NCBI RefSeq assembly: GCF_003473485.1
Contig: NC_053045.1
Location: 33,454,494 to 33,518,493, forward strand
Direction of reading: 5' to 3'
Length of the DNA: 64,000 nucleotides
Origin: Medicago truncatula
Lineage: Eukaryota > Streptophyta > Magnoliopsida > Fabales > Fabaceae
How positions within the stretch are numbered: the stretch's first letter is position 1; each line of letters starts with the position of its first letter. The notes beneath the pieces were generated by a model. The model did no database searches and had not been told where the DNA came from. It saw only the letters and a list, made by a program, of their open reading frames with translations. Made by a program: the position numbers and the translations under genes. Below are positions 38,390 to 49,323 of the stretch, piece after piece.

Positions 38390-39343
38390 CATCACTTATC
38401 CCTGCTCATGCAGGTAAGGCATAACTTCACTATGTATGTTTTTATTTTTATTTTTATTTTTAAATTGTCTACTATTTTACTCTAAAGAAATTAATTAAAA
38501 TTATGATTTTATGATCTAAATTTATATTTATTATTTTAATTTATTATATTATAAATTTCGATTACCTAAAATTAACCTAATCTTCAGTTAACCTCTTATA
38601 TAAGTGGTTGCCCTCATTTTGACAAAAGTTGCAAGCATCACCGCCGTTCTCCAAAAGCATGACGATCTTTCTATCTGATGCATATGGATCGAAGGGTAAG
38701 TATTTTCTACTCAAACTAAAACTATACATACGACTAATCAATGTCATTTTTTTTTTTCCGTCGTTGATATCATATATTTGTTTTGGTTGGATTGTTTTCT
38801 TCTATTAATCTTGTGTTGTTTTTATGCAATCTAGATCTATCAACGTCAGAACAGAACTTGATCCATGGATTGTCTTTACAGACGTGTATTGAATGAAAGC
38901 CGTCAATGGTGTCAAGTATTTTTACTCTTCTCTGTTTTGATTCGATCTACGGAAATATCAAATGTATCTTCAACGACCGTGATTTCTCTGATTAATTATG
39001 AGGAAAATCGTGCACATAAAATGTGACATGATTTTGTCTCAATAAGGTAATAATTATGAAATTTATATATGTGTGTGTTCACCTTCATATTTACTACTAT
39101 AGTTGAATTTTAATTGATTAGTTTTGTTTTGATGAGTACTATTTATTTTTCATTTGAATTTGCTAGTAATTCCATCCATTTGACATGGTTTAGTGGCCGG
39201 CCAGCCGGTAATGTTCTATACATTTTTTAAATACATTTTTCTTTGAAGGAACATAATTTTTTTTTATCATCGTTCAATTTTGTTTTTTATTATAAATCTT
39301 AACTTACCCCCCTCAAAAAAAAAGTCTTCATTTATAATTTTAA

Positions 39344-40694
39344 GGTTTAAATATGTAAATTGTTCGTGTGTTTTTTGTTTTCGTCCTTATATTTTTTTTT
39401 TGTTCTAAAACAAACCCTGGAAGTTATAAATGTTTTGGGTTGGTCCATGCCGTCATCATCTGTTACAAAATGTCTATGTGGCAAACATAGGATGATGTGG
39501 CACATGTGACGTGGCAGACGACGCTGATGTGTCGTTACATATGTTGAGTCATAAATTTGGAGGGACCAAAATAAAAAAACAAAATTCGAAGAGGGACCAA
39601 GCCCGAAAATTCATAGAAAACTTCATCTTCCTCCTTTCTTTCCTCGTCTTCATGTTCTATTGCATGTCATCCTCATCATCATATACAACCCACACCTGGT
39701 TCTCACCAAGATAATCCTCAATTTGATCCCCATCAAAATCATGGAAATCTGGGTCTGGAACATTCATGGAGACGAAAACATTCGCCTCTGAATCAATAGA
39801 GATAGATTTGTTTTTGTTCTGAGAATAACAATTTCTTTTGGACCAGAATTCACACCATTAATAGCCTTTTCTTTGTCCTTCACTCTAACTTCTGCAACAG
39901 TGTTCTTTGATATAGAAGACATATATCATTCATCAAGTTTTTTACGGATCTCCTTCCATTCATCGAAATTCATACGGCTCTCTTTCCACTCATCAAGCTT
40001 CTTAAGAATTTCCTTCCGAGCCTTTTCCGCAAAGATATCTTGATGAGTGGAAAGAGAGTCGTAGGAATTTCGATGAGTGGAAGGAGATCCGTAAAAAGCT
40101 TGATGAACAATATCAGTCTTCTATATCAAAGAACACTACTGCATAAGTTAGAGTGAAGGACAAAGAAAAGACTATTAATTGTGTGAAGTCTGGTCCAAAT
40201 GAAATTGTTGATTCTGAGAACAAAAGCAAATCTATCTCTGCTGGCGAATGTTTCCTTCTCCATGAATGTTCCAGACCCAGATTTCCATGATTTTGATGGG
40301 GATCAAATCGAGGACTCTTTTGGTGAGAACCAGGTGTGGGCTGTATAGGATGATGAGGATGGCATGCCATAAATCATGAAGAAGAGGAAAGTAAGGAATA
40401 AGATGAAGTATTCTATGAATTTTTGGGTTTGGCCCCTCTGCGAATTTTATTTTTTGATTTTGGTCTCTCCAACTTTGTGACTCAGCATATGAAACGACAC
40501 ATCATCATCGTCTTCCACGTCACATGTCGCCACATCATCATCTGTTTGCCACGTAGCCGTTTTTGTAACTGATGATGACAGCAGGGACCAAAACCAAAAC
40601 GTTTATAACTTACAGGGTTATTTTAGAACAAAAAAGATACAAGGACAAAAATCAAACACACGCAAACTTACAAGACGATTAACATATTTAAGCC
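39344..40694. mobile_element. Mutator-like (Pack-MULE-like) element with inverted DUF3444/DnaJ gene fragment
   Basis: Ends are GGTTTAAATATG and CATATTTAAGCC, with a perfect 9-bp target duplication TAATTTTAA (39335-39343 and 40695-40703). The element is one long inverted repeat: arms about 39344-39996 and 40040-40694 around a 43-nt loop. The right arm read plus, and the left arm read minus, encode NVPDPDFHDFDGDQIED followed by GENQVW and YDDEDDM-like residues. That is the DUF3444 signature found at the C-terminus of many plant DnaJ proteins. Upstream are charged DEWKE repeats. Both arms have stops and frameshifts. The paralogous segment at 52.03 kb lacks the element, confirming insertion. No transposase. 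Confidence 0.9.
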
Positions 40695-40724
40695 TAATTT
40701 TAATAATTAGAATGTGAAACAATT

Positions 40725-41425
40725 TCCTTCTCAACTATTCGGACGTCCTCCTTACCGCCTCCGGCCCACTTTCACACCGTTTTTCAACCAGGCCACCACC
40801 CCCACCTCCCTCCGCCTTGTCGCCGTCACCAACTCACTCTTAGAATGCCTTTTATCCCTCCTCTCTCTACTCCGACAGCCTTTTCACACAATAGATCTGA
40901 AGGAAAAACGCAAATATGCAATGTCGCCGTCACCGTCACATTAGATCCGAAGAAAAACATAAACTGTGGTGGTTGTTATAGAGGGTTAGCCACAAGAGAT
41001 TTAGAATGATATGAAACAATAGTGTCAGTTTTCCAATTCAGAGTTTTAACGATCTGCAATCCCCATATAACCCCAATGCTTCAGCAAGTACAGGGTCTGT
41101 TTCAGTCGATTCTTTCGGCTAGATCTGAGTTTTTAGTTTCCGGCGACGTCGCCGCCGCTTTCTAGATTCACTATGGTGAAGCTGCGAGGGAAGCCGGTAA
41201 GCATGGAGAGGGACGACGGCGAGAGGGGAGAACAGAGAGAGAGTTAGAATGTTAGAAGAAATGGTAATGTGAAATCTCATTTTTACCCCTGATTTTTTAA
41301 CAATATTACAAAACTACCATCCACATAGACATGTGTACAAGAGAGGTACAAGAAAAAGGGTGTACATCAAACATTTCCCTTCTTTATAGTATATCTAACA
41401 AGCTATTCACTACCATAGAACCATT
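40725..41425. other. Unmatched, GC-richer insert in copy A
   Basis: Copy B passes directly from GAAACAATTT to TTTTGAAAG...CATTGTGCAATG-type sequence, while copy A has about 700 bp between. The insert contains CT- and CCGCC-rich stretches and a 14-bp palindrome CGGCGACGTCGCCG near 41142. It resembles a gene leader or first exon but I find no convincing protein. Confidence 0.5.
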
Positions 41426-41629
41426 TGAAAGCCTTTTTTTTTCATTGTGCAATGTGATGTATAAATAGATAGGCCTCAGGTTAAAGAGAATAAGAGCTTG
41501 ATTGTAATAACAAAAGTTTCACATAATAGATGACTTGATTTTATCTCGTTTTAAATCGGTAATAATAATATTAATTATTAACCCTATTTTTACTACTATA
41601 GTTGAATTTGAATTGATTACTTTTATTTT

Positions 41630-41800
41630 GACGAGTACATAACTATGTTCTACAATCGATTCCTTTCGTATGTTCTCCATCCCGTTGATATATTTCTTTT
41701 TGACAAGATCGTGTTGATAATCTCGTTTGTAAATGTCCACCTGCTAAATTAAACAATATCAACGATAATCTCGTTTCTAAACCTCATCAATTTATGTTTA
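41630..41800 (-). pseudogene. Degraded GCN2 3'-end-like fragment, copy 2
   Basis: Matches 54470-54600 closely (TCCATCC-GTTGATATATTTC, GATCGTGTTGATAATCTCGT). That sequence in turn resembles the GCN2 3' UTR on the opposite strand. Non-coding now. Confidence 0.5.
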
Positions 41801-42200
41801 AGGCCATGAGGGGTTTTAATTTTTTTTTCTTTCCCATATCATTTTCTTAATGTAACATTTTCTTAGGATCAGATTGCATCAAGCTTGTTATGTAGATCAT
41901 ATGCCCTAGTTATTTAAGATTCTGTTCATGACACATTGGCATTAGTACAACAGAAGGGGATTCTAGCAAGGACACAATCTTCAACTAATTTATGAGTATT
42001 GAGAAGTTTACCATATAATAGATTCAAAACTCTAATAACTAGATTGATAAAGTTTTGTATGTGGAGCATAATACGTTGACCTACAGACAGAAGAGATAAT
42101 TATAGAATTATGAAGAAAGAATTGAAAAGGATGAGCTGGTTACTATACTTATGTAGCTAAAAGGGATTAAAATTTTGATAGATTCTCTAGGAAGTTTAAT

Positions 42201-42559
42201 GTTTGTAGTACGTATTTTAACATCAAACAAATAGTGTTCGGTTTCACAGAAAGTTAGAACCATCAATATTTGATTACACCCAATCTCAAGCATGATTTTA
42301 TTGAAAATACATGTTTGATTAATATTAGATAGAATTGATTTTAAACATGGGTTTGCGTAAAAGTAATGAAATGTAGGGCTTGGTTTAGGTTGAAAATTAA
42401 AAACTTACACTTGGTTTTGTATCAAACTTGATTTTAGATTACAAGCAAACATAAACCACTTCACTTGAAATTCTTTTATAGGTCTTAACCAATCAATGAA
42501 GATATAGAACATATGTTAACTTTGTAAAATAAAATAAAATGTTAACTTGTAAAAAAAAA
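42201..42559. other. AT-rich sequence, nothing recognised
   Basis: No open frame or repeat identified. Confidence 0.4.
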
Positions 42560-42565
42560 AAAAAA

Positions 42566-42710
42566 ACTACAAGAAACATCACCTTTTGTCAGGGGCAAAA
42601 TCACTGAGAAAAGGACAGAATCTCTGGGAAAAGGGACGTTTGTGAGGGAATTTGCCAAGGCGAGAGCACTGGCAAAACCGCTCGTCGCTAACATTTTTCC
42701 AGGGGTTGCA
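42566..42710. mobile_element. CACTA-like terminal fragment
   Basis: CTACAAGAAACATCACC resembles the CACTACAAGAAA end of CACTA elements, followed by several short GGGAAAAGG and GAGGGAATTTGCC subterminal motifs. Only one end is visible. Confidence 0.4.
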
Positions 42711-42844
42711 CCCAATCTTTTATAGGTCTTAGCTTGTAAAAAAAAAAAAAAATTACCTTAATTGAATCTGTATATGTAATAACTATATTGTTGGATATTT
42801 GTATATTGCCTTCACTTTTGCCTAAAATGAATATTCATGTGAGA

Positions 42845-43721
42845 TGTTGAACACGATGTGCCAACATCCAGGCATGGTTTGTGTGTTCTGTACCTTGCTT
42901 TATTTTACGCACGCGTTCGTTTATTTAAGGAATCCACGCCTTCATTAGTGTTGGTCAACCTGCGTGTCTTTATGAGAAGATCAGAACATATGTGATTTCC
43001 TGAGGAAGTGCTAACGACTTAGGAAAGTCTTTGAAGGTGATCATAATGTTCCTAAAGATGTGCCTACTTTTTAGGAGTTTTCTTATCCGGTCCTATTGAT
43101 TGATTAATGGATCACCAGTTTTATCTGAAGCCCGAAAAATGATCTGACCCGTATTGCTTCAGTATTTAAACAAGACTGGAAGGCCTAGAGAATTATTCAA
43201 GCCGTCATTTGAAGAATAGATTATCTAGGGTTTTGAGTCTGTTTATGTGAGCCTTTCGTGTGTCATCTTGATGCATGTTTAGGACTGTGTTTGAGTTGTA
43301 AATTTGTGCACTACTCTGAAGCTTTTAAGCAAAGAGTTAGGTAGTTTGTAAACTGCACCAAAGCTGTGAAGTACGATGTTCAGTTGTATTGTTTGAAGGT
43401 AACTTCATTTTGATTGTATTTGTTATTTGAGTATCACAGGGGCTGTGATCAGTTGTAAGGGAGTGAGATGTGATCTCAAATCTAGGAGTTCCTAGGTTGA
43501 AGTCAGTACGGGTAGGTCCTAGGTCATTAGTGCAAACAAGGAGTTTGCTGAGAGATATTGAATACGAACTACACTAGTGGATTTCCTTCCTGGCTTGGTA
43601 GCCCCCAGAGTAGGTGACGTTGCACCGAACTGGGTTAACAAACTCACTGTGTCATTTACTTTTATGCTTTGTGTTTTACTTGTCTTTTGTTAGCTTAGTG
43701 TTCAAAACATTTCTTTCAACA
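42845..43721. mobile_element. Solo-LTR-like sequence
   Basis: Starts TGTTGAACACG and ends TTCTTTCAACA, matching the TGTTGAA...TTCAACA ends of copia LTRs. The interior has TATTTAAA, GAACTGGGTTAACAAACTC and a T-rich 3' part typical of plant LTRs. No 5-bp target duplication is seen, so it may have arisen by unequal recombination or the ends may be misplaced. Confidence 0.5.
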
Positions 43722-44436
43722 TTTGTTTCTGTATAACTTGTGTTGAAACATCTTATAGAACATCTTAAGTCTAACGTGCCAGAATTTCATATAGAACATT
43801 TATGGTTAATTTTTATTTTTCAAGAAAGTTTAGATGAGTTGGGCTTCGAGGGCTCACTAGAGTTAGGACAGTACTTAAAGAACACCTACCAAAAAGGTCA
43901 TCACATTGATACTGAGAGTTGAATTTACAATCTTGCGGCTGACTCAAATCCTTACAAACTAAGTCAAGCTTTATTTAATTTATAGGTCCCTGAACTAAAA
44001 AAGTTTGAATCAAGTTCTTGAACTATTTGATTTTTTTTCTTTCCATTAGGTCATTCCGCTAAAAAAGTGTTAGTTAACGGTAAAGTGACATACTATACAA
44101 ATAGGTCCCTGCACTAAATGTTCTAAAAAAAGTCCCTGCACTAATAATTTAAACATATAAAAGTTGATAACATCATTCTTAAACTCTGTCCCAACTCTTT
44201 AACCACTAGACTATGCTTTCGGAGACTTATTTATTATTAACGTATTGTTCAAGCCTTTCTATTTTTATTGATAAAAAGAAAAAATTGAATTTGTAATTTT
44301 TTATTTGATTATTTTAAAAAATTAAGTTATTTTTTAAGAAAAAAAATGAAGTTATTTGATTGGTAAGGAAGGATATAACGGTAAAAAAAGTTTAAATGAA
44401 CGGCAAAATTGAAAGAAAAAAATCTTACATTAAAAC

Positions 44437-44474
<38 letters not shown>

Positions 44475-44570
44475 AAAAGAATTGATTATTTAATTAAATA
44501 AAAAATATTATATTGTAAATAAAATAGTTTTTAATAATTTGTTTATTGTTTCAATTTCTTTTGATAATAT
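43722..44570. other. Intergenic, with a TA microsatellite
   Basis: Contains a (TA)n run of about 30 bp near 44442-44471 and two short GGTCCCT-type patches near 43985 and 44103, probably MITE remains. No gene. Confidence 0.5.
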
Positions 44571-44680
44571 ATACGCTCTTCGATCATTATTATAAGCAAA
44601 TATTTTAGATTCATTCAATAAATTTATTGAATGAATCTAAAATATGAGTTTTTGTTTATAACATTGACCGGAGGGTGTAC
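44571..44680. mobile_element. Stowaway-like MITE relic with central palindrome
   Basis: ATTTTAGATTCATTCAATAA is followed by its exact inverse around AATTT, giving a palindrome of about 44 bp. Flanks resemble decayed CTCCCTCCGATC / GACCGGAGGG ends. Confidence 0.6.
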
Positions 44681-44879
44681 ACATTTTATTTTTTATTTTT
44701 TATAATATGCATTCTTTTTTTAATGAAAGTCAGATGAAGAAAAAGTTATACACTTGGGGACCAAGCTTAACCCATTAAGTACAAGAAAATCTATAATTTG
44801 GTAAACTAAGCATATCTCTAACAAAGTGAGGTAATAACAAAATCAGGCACTGAGAGAGAGCCACCATTGTGCAGAAAGC

Positions 44880-45350
44880 ACGATAAGACCATATCTTGCC
44901 AATACAGCTTCTTAAGAAAATGGAACTTTATTTGGAGTGGTGAGGTGATATTGCCACTCAAAAAGTTTGTTTTGTGTCTTGGGACAATACCTGTTTACCT
45001 TGTGAGGAAGGTAGTTTGAGAGTTAAATCAGCTAGAAGTATTTGGCTGGAAGCTTCTGAGACAATGAGTATTGAGCTAAACAATGCATAATTAGATTTTT
45101 CAAGTACGATCCGCCTATAAACTCATCATATCAGTTCCACCATTTGGTCTGGCATCAAGTAGTTTATGTCAGAAGCAATGTCAAACTCTCTTTCGGTTAT
45201 TGGAAATGGCTAGGCAGTTCTTTAATGTATATTTTGCAGTTACCTTCATTTGGCTTGCCAGATCTGAAACGTTTTTGTTTGTAGATGAAAACCTCGTTTG
45301 ATGGTCTTGGAATTTGAAAGTGATCATCCTTTTTACTGGATTCCCCAGTA
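44880..45350 (+). mobile_element. LINE reverse-transcriptase 3' fragment
   Basis: Conceptual translation with frameshifts gives the pattern (W-S-G-E), QKVCFVSWDNTCLPCEEGSL and, further on, SSTIWSGIK and VIGNG. These match the region after the catalytic domain of plant L1-type reverse transcriptases. Broken by stops. Confidence 0.65.
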
Positions 45351-45353
45351 TTT

Positions 45354-45635
45354 TCTATTTTTTAGGATTTGTTGTGCACAATTGTCATGATGTAAATATG
45401 TATAAAGCTTATGAATAGTTTTGATTCATTTAACTAGAAAAAGTAGCCTCTGATGATATTTTTTCACTCATTTTAATGTGTAGAATTTGAGTATTTATTT
45501 ACGTTTTAACCTTTGTATGGATGAAATAAAAGGAGGAAAAATGTGATTTGCCATTTGTTACAAGACAAAATGGTACTATAGAGTGAGAAGGAAAAATGAA
45601 CAAGTGAGCTGCAATTACTTATTTTGTCGCTACAA
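45354..45635 (+). repeat. Copy of the GCN2 3' flank
   Basis: Collinear with 37311-37570: TTTTTTAGGATTTGTTGTGC, GCTTATGAATAGTTTTGATT, GGATGAAATAAAAGGAGGA, GAGTGAGAAGGAAAA and GCAATTACTTATTTTGT are shared in order and orientation, with scattered substitutions. Confidence 0.9.
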
Positions 45636-45639
45636 GAAA

Positions 45640-45845
45640 TTATCTATTTAGCTAGGAATTATATCGAGGAATTCATTTTCCTCGCTAAAGACAATGCGTA
45701 CAAAGGAAAATTTTTTAGGTAAGTTTCTTTGATCGATTGACCACTGAAAAGCTGAAAATAGCAGTCAGTATTGTGAATTAGCGAGGAAATAGAGATGTTT
45801 ATCGAGGAATTATTTCCTATAGGTAAATACATGGTGCAGAACATG
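45640..45845. mobile_element. CACTA-like fragment with AGCGAGGAA motifs
   Basis: CTACAAGAAATT near the left is followed by ATCGAGGAATT, CCTCGCTAAAG and GCGAGGAAATAG motifs in both orientations, as in subterminal repeats of legume CACTA elements. Boundaries uncertain. Confidence 0.4.
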
Positions 45846-46015
45846 AATTGCAGCGAGGTTTAACAGAGATAAGCCTCATGTGAGAACGAAAAAGAGCTTG
45901 ATTGTAATAATAACTATGATTTCTTTGATTAAATATGAGTAAAAGTTTTACATAATAGATTACTTGATTTTGTCTCGTTTTAAAACATTAAAACGGTAAT
46001 AGACATTACTCAGCT
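45846..46015 (+). repeat. Third copy of the copy-A/B tail
   Basis: TGCAGCGAGGTTTAACAGAG, GATAAGCCTCATG, AAGAGCTTGATTGTAATAA and CATAATAGATTACTTGATTT match 52780-52830, 54200-54350 and 41470-41560. Confidence 0.8.
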
Positions 46016-46259
46016 TGTCTTGTACTTCAAAAAATAGCCTTGTGGACAAGCAAGTGGGTAAAAACAATTGAATCAACTTCCTTGCCTGTCTTGCACTTCA
46101 AGAAATAGCTATGCAACCCATATGTCTTACCGAACAAAAAAAACTGCCTTATATTTACGATTTCTTGAGAAACAAGTAGCGTCTTCAACTTTCTTGAAAA
46201 ACAAGAGAAAAATCCCATCAAGATTTTGAGTCACACTCACAACAAATATAATGTAGTGC

Positions 46260-46959
46260 TGTGAAAATGACTCAAAATTGGAGTTTTGAATCTGTCAAAA
46301 TCGGTGGTCGAATGGTGCCGTCCGGGGCCTGATTTTGAGTGCTGTTTTTCAGCCTTTTGGTACAACAAAAATTGGTGGCCGAATGGAGGAATTCGGGGCC
46401 CGAATTTGGCAGCAGAAAATATAACAGAATCGTATTTTTGGGCTCAGATTTGTTCCAATTTTACGAGGGATACTTTTACTATAAATATAGACCTTGTATC
46501 AAAGTAAACCTTGAGAGAGAGTGAGAGGGGCTGAAAACAAGGGTTTAGAAACAAACAACAAACTAGGGTTTAGAGAGATTTCTCTAAGTGGGAGACACTA
46601 GGGTTGTGATTGATTCACCTTGGGAAATACTATTAGGATTGAGTCTCTTGGTCATGGGAAGAGATTGGGACTTTGGATATATAGAATTAAGTTTGAAGAC
46701 TTATTCTTGTAACCCTTTGATATCTCTTTTGTAAAGTTACTCATCATTATAGTAGAACGGATAGCTGCTCTCTCCCCTAGACTAGGTCAGTATTGGACCT
46801 AACTGGGTAAACAAATTTTTGTGTGTTCTCTCTTCTTTCTCTCGTTGTTTTCTACTTTTGCTTGTGTTTATAATTGTTCCCACGTTGTTATTGGTTGCTT
46901 GATTGCTTTCCTCCACACATCAAGTATTTTATTGGTGTGATTTTTTCAACGAATTCACA
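46260..46959. mobile_element. Possible solo LTR
   Basis: Ends TGTGAAAATG and GAATTCACA form short inverted repeats of TG...CA type. Inside are a TATAAATATAG box (near 46481), ACTAGGGTTT motifs and CTGGGTAAACAAATTT near the 3' end, resembling plant copia LTRs. No matching target duplication was found. Confidence 0.4.
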
Positions 46960-47040
46960 AGAGGTAGAAAACAACAATTTGATGCTTATGTAGGCAGACA
47001 ATGAGTTCTTGCCAATAAAAAAATATGCATAATAGCATCA

Positions 47041-47387
47041 AAACATATTAGCTAAAATATGATTTTAATCCATGCAAATATGCTTCGTTTTGGTTTCAGT
47101 CCTTGTAATTTTTTTTTTTTTTTTTGTAGTTTTTGGTCCCTGCAAAATATTTTGTTTTTGAAAATAGCATCAAAAACAAAATATTTTGCAGGGACCTTTT
47201 CAAAAATTAAAATATTTTGCAAAGTCTATTTTTCTACAAAATGAGTTCAGTCATCATGTGCCACGTGTTCAAATCATCACAAAAGTGGGGTCAGGGACCA
47301 CAACCAAAACGAGACATATTTGCAGGGACTAAAACCAAAACGAGACATATTTACAGGGACCAAAATCATATTTTAGCCAAACATATT
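47041..47387. mobile_element. Mutator-type MITE with 9-bp target duplication
   Basis: The element 47050-47378 has ends AGCTAAAATATGATTTTAAT and CCAAAATCATATTTTAGCC, with AAACATATT duplicated exactly at 47041-47049 and 47379-47387. The interior contains GTCCCTGCAAAATATTTTG palindromes and GACCAAAACCAAAACGAGAC repeats. Non-coding. Confidence 0.88.
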
Positions 47388-48155
47388 TATCTAAATTTAT
47401 GAATTATTTGTATAACTTTCATTGATTTCTTATTCTAAATAATTAAAACCAAGCTGCACAAAACAAATTACTGGATACAAAACCAATCAAACCAAAAAAC
47501 AAAGTACGTACTGCTACCGAAAAACAACAAAACTAGCCCTACATCCAGCTCAAATTCTCCTAAAACTAGGAAAAAGAATCTACAGATACTACTCCGAGAC
47601 TGAACACCTATTAATATCACAGTTGTTGTCACAAAAAGAGAGGAAGGCAATCCCTATTGTTCTGGCAATGACTTGAGGTTGTACAGAATGAAAACTCAAG
47701 GTTGATTTTAGAGAAGTGAGACAGTAAAATCACTTTCCATCCAAGCATTTGATGCATGAAGTAAAACATATGTATATGATAAATACTAACGGAGAGATTT
47801 TTATTGCGCTACTACGTGTAAAATTATAAGGATAGATAATAGATATTTTGCACTTTCATATTGTAACAAACTATGCTTATCATTTTCAATGATTTCAACC
47901 ATATAACAAATATAAATTCTTATCTTTTGTACCGACACCAATAAAATAGCATTTTTATAGTTAAATTTGTTTAAGGGTATAGTTGAAAGTCAAAAAGCTA
48001 ACTCAATATGATGGTTTTTGAGACATGTCCGTCTCAGTTTAGTCATTTGTTAGTTGCTGGCGTTTTGGGGATTGTTACCCCTGGTTTGGTAGTTTTGTAG
48101 TTCTCCTCTCCAACGCTTCGTCCCTCTTTGTAATAATAAAAAACACTTATAGATG
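47388..48155. other. Intergenic sequence downstream of the phytocyanin gene
   Basis: No gene or clear element recognised. Confidence 0.4.
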
Positions 48156-48312
48156 ATTAACCTAACATATAGTCGTCATGTTTAGCTCAATTGTTAGAGA
48201 CATAGCATAATATATGCAAAGGTCGAGTTCGAATGCCGAACATTCTGTTTCTTCACCTTAAAAAGGTGAATTTCATACGCTATTTAACAACAACAAAAAT
48301 ATTAACCTAACA
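48156..48312 (+). mobile_element. tRNA-derived SINE with 12-bp target duplication
   Basis: ATTAACCTAACA occurs exactly at 48156-48167 and 48301-48312. Between them a tRNA-like head has an A-box-like TTAGCTCAATTGTTAG and a B-box-like GAGTTCGAATGCC, followed by CTTCACCTTAAAAAGGTGAA and an A-rich tail. Family not named. Confidence 0.8.
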
Positions 48313-48454
48313 ATATTGACAATATCAATTGAAGAAAATGGTTTTTTACACCACCACAAATACAAGGTAGCAATTAAGCATAGAGTTAGTACTATGTATT
48401 TTTCTAAACCCTAAACAATCCCATTCTTTCTTAAAAAAAAAAAAAAAAAAAACG

Positions 48455-48525
48455 ATAAACCCATTCTATTTTATTTTTTGGGGTGTCAGGTTCGAGGCCC
48501 GGAACTCGCATAAACTCATTCTATT
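48455..48525 (-). mobile_element. 39-nt SINE-tail insertion with direct repeats
   Basis: ATAAACCCATTCTATT (48455-48470) and ATAAACTCATTCTATT (48510-48525) flank 39 nt. On the minus strand the insert reads GGGCCTCGAACCTGACACCC followed by CAAAAAATAA, that is a B-box-like stretch, a short C-run and an A-tail. It fits a 5'-truncated retroposon. Confidence 0.65.
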
Positions 48526-48652
48526 AAGCCAAAGTGGTCAAAAGAAAACTAGCTACTACTATTCATGATGATGGAACCAACAAAGAAGACAATAACAACA
48601 ACGTTTTTGCTTCATGTTACAATAGCAACCCTTCTTCCAAAGAAGCTGAAGT

Positions 48653-49245
48653 CTAAAACAAAAAGTTTACAGCAACAGCAGCAATGAGAATAGAGAAAGT
48701 AGCAACTAGATCAATATGAATGTCACTGCTGACAGAGGAAGTAGGGGAAGATGGTCCTTGTGAAAGAGCTGGTGAAGAGGCAGAGACGTTAACGATAAGC
48801 TTTTGGCCACTGGCACAATGGCCTGGGATGGAACATGTAAAATAGAATACTCCAGTTCTATTTAGGGTGAATCTTACTGGTGATGGTGATGTATCTAAGA
48901 ATTGGATATTCTGATTCACGTTGCAATTCTCAAAGTATGTCTGGTTCAGTTCAACAACAGTGTGGCGTCCGGTGACAAAGTTGAAAACTGTGATAGCAAA
49001 TAAAATAACAAATCAGAAACTATTAATTTTAGAAACATATATGCAAAAAAGAAAAACTCACCTAGGACATCGTTTTCTTTGAATGTGATATTGGAGGCCC
49101 AATCGGAGTAAAACGAATGGCCATCTACAGGAATAATCCAACCATTCCTGCTTCCAACAATATGATCTATTGCTTCTGTGCTTCGTAGCATTGATGCTGC
49201 AAAAACAACTATAAAGAGAATTGATATATTCTTTAACTCAGACAT
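48653..49245 (-). CDS. Phytocyanin (stellacyanin-like, probably GPI-anchored)
   Basis: Two exons, 49245-49062 and 48987-48653 (GT-AG intron of 74 bp), join to 172 aa. Residues 1-25 are a signal peptide (LFIVVFAASMLRSTEA). The plastocyanin-like domain runs to about 128, beginning IDHIVGSRNGW. Predicted type I copper ligands are His70 (TGRHTVVE), Cys113, His118 and Gln123 (CSIPGHCASGQK); Gln as axial ligand is the stellacyanin type. Cys83 and Cys119 form the usual phytocyanin disulfide. A Ser/Pro-rich linker and a hydrophobic C-terminal tail (VATFSILIAAVAVNFLF) predict a GPI anchor, placing it on the outer plasma membrane. Such proteins carry electrons or act in cell-wall processes; the substrate is unknown. 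Confidence 0.93.
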
Positions 49246-49310
49246 TGATACCCTCTTTCACTAAAACTGTCAAAACTAATGATTTCTTAATCCTTTAGAA
49301 GCAACGAGAG

Positions 49311-49323
49311 GTATATATTTATA
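49311..49323 (-). promoter_or_regulatory. TATA box of the phytocyanin gene
   Basis: On the minus strand TATAAATATATAC lies 66-78 nt before the start codon, a normal TATA-to-ATG distance for a short plant leader. It is a strong match to the plant TATA consensus. Confidence 0.6.

Larger units (their letters stand above)
38390..42200 (+). repeat. Segmental duplication, copy A
   Basis: Collinear with 51090-55640: shared blocks include AACCTCTTATATAAGTGGTT, GACAAAAGTTGCAAGCA, AGATCTATCAACGTCAGAAC, CTTGATCCATGGATT, GTGTATTGAATGAAAG, CAATGTGATGTATA, CATAATAGATGACTTGATTT, AAGATTCTGTTCAT and GATGAGCTGGTTAC. This copy carries the inverted-repeat Mutator-like element (39344-40694) and a further unmatched segment (about 40725-41425), and lacks most of the 52.6-54.1 kb part. 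The short frame MTIFLSDAYGSK, spliced at AGGGTAAG to a second segment, stops quickly, so I do not call a gene. Confidence 0.85.
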
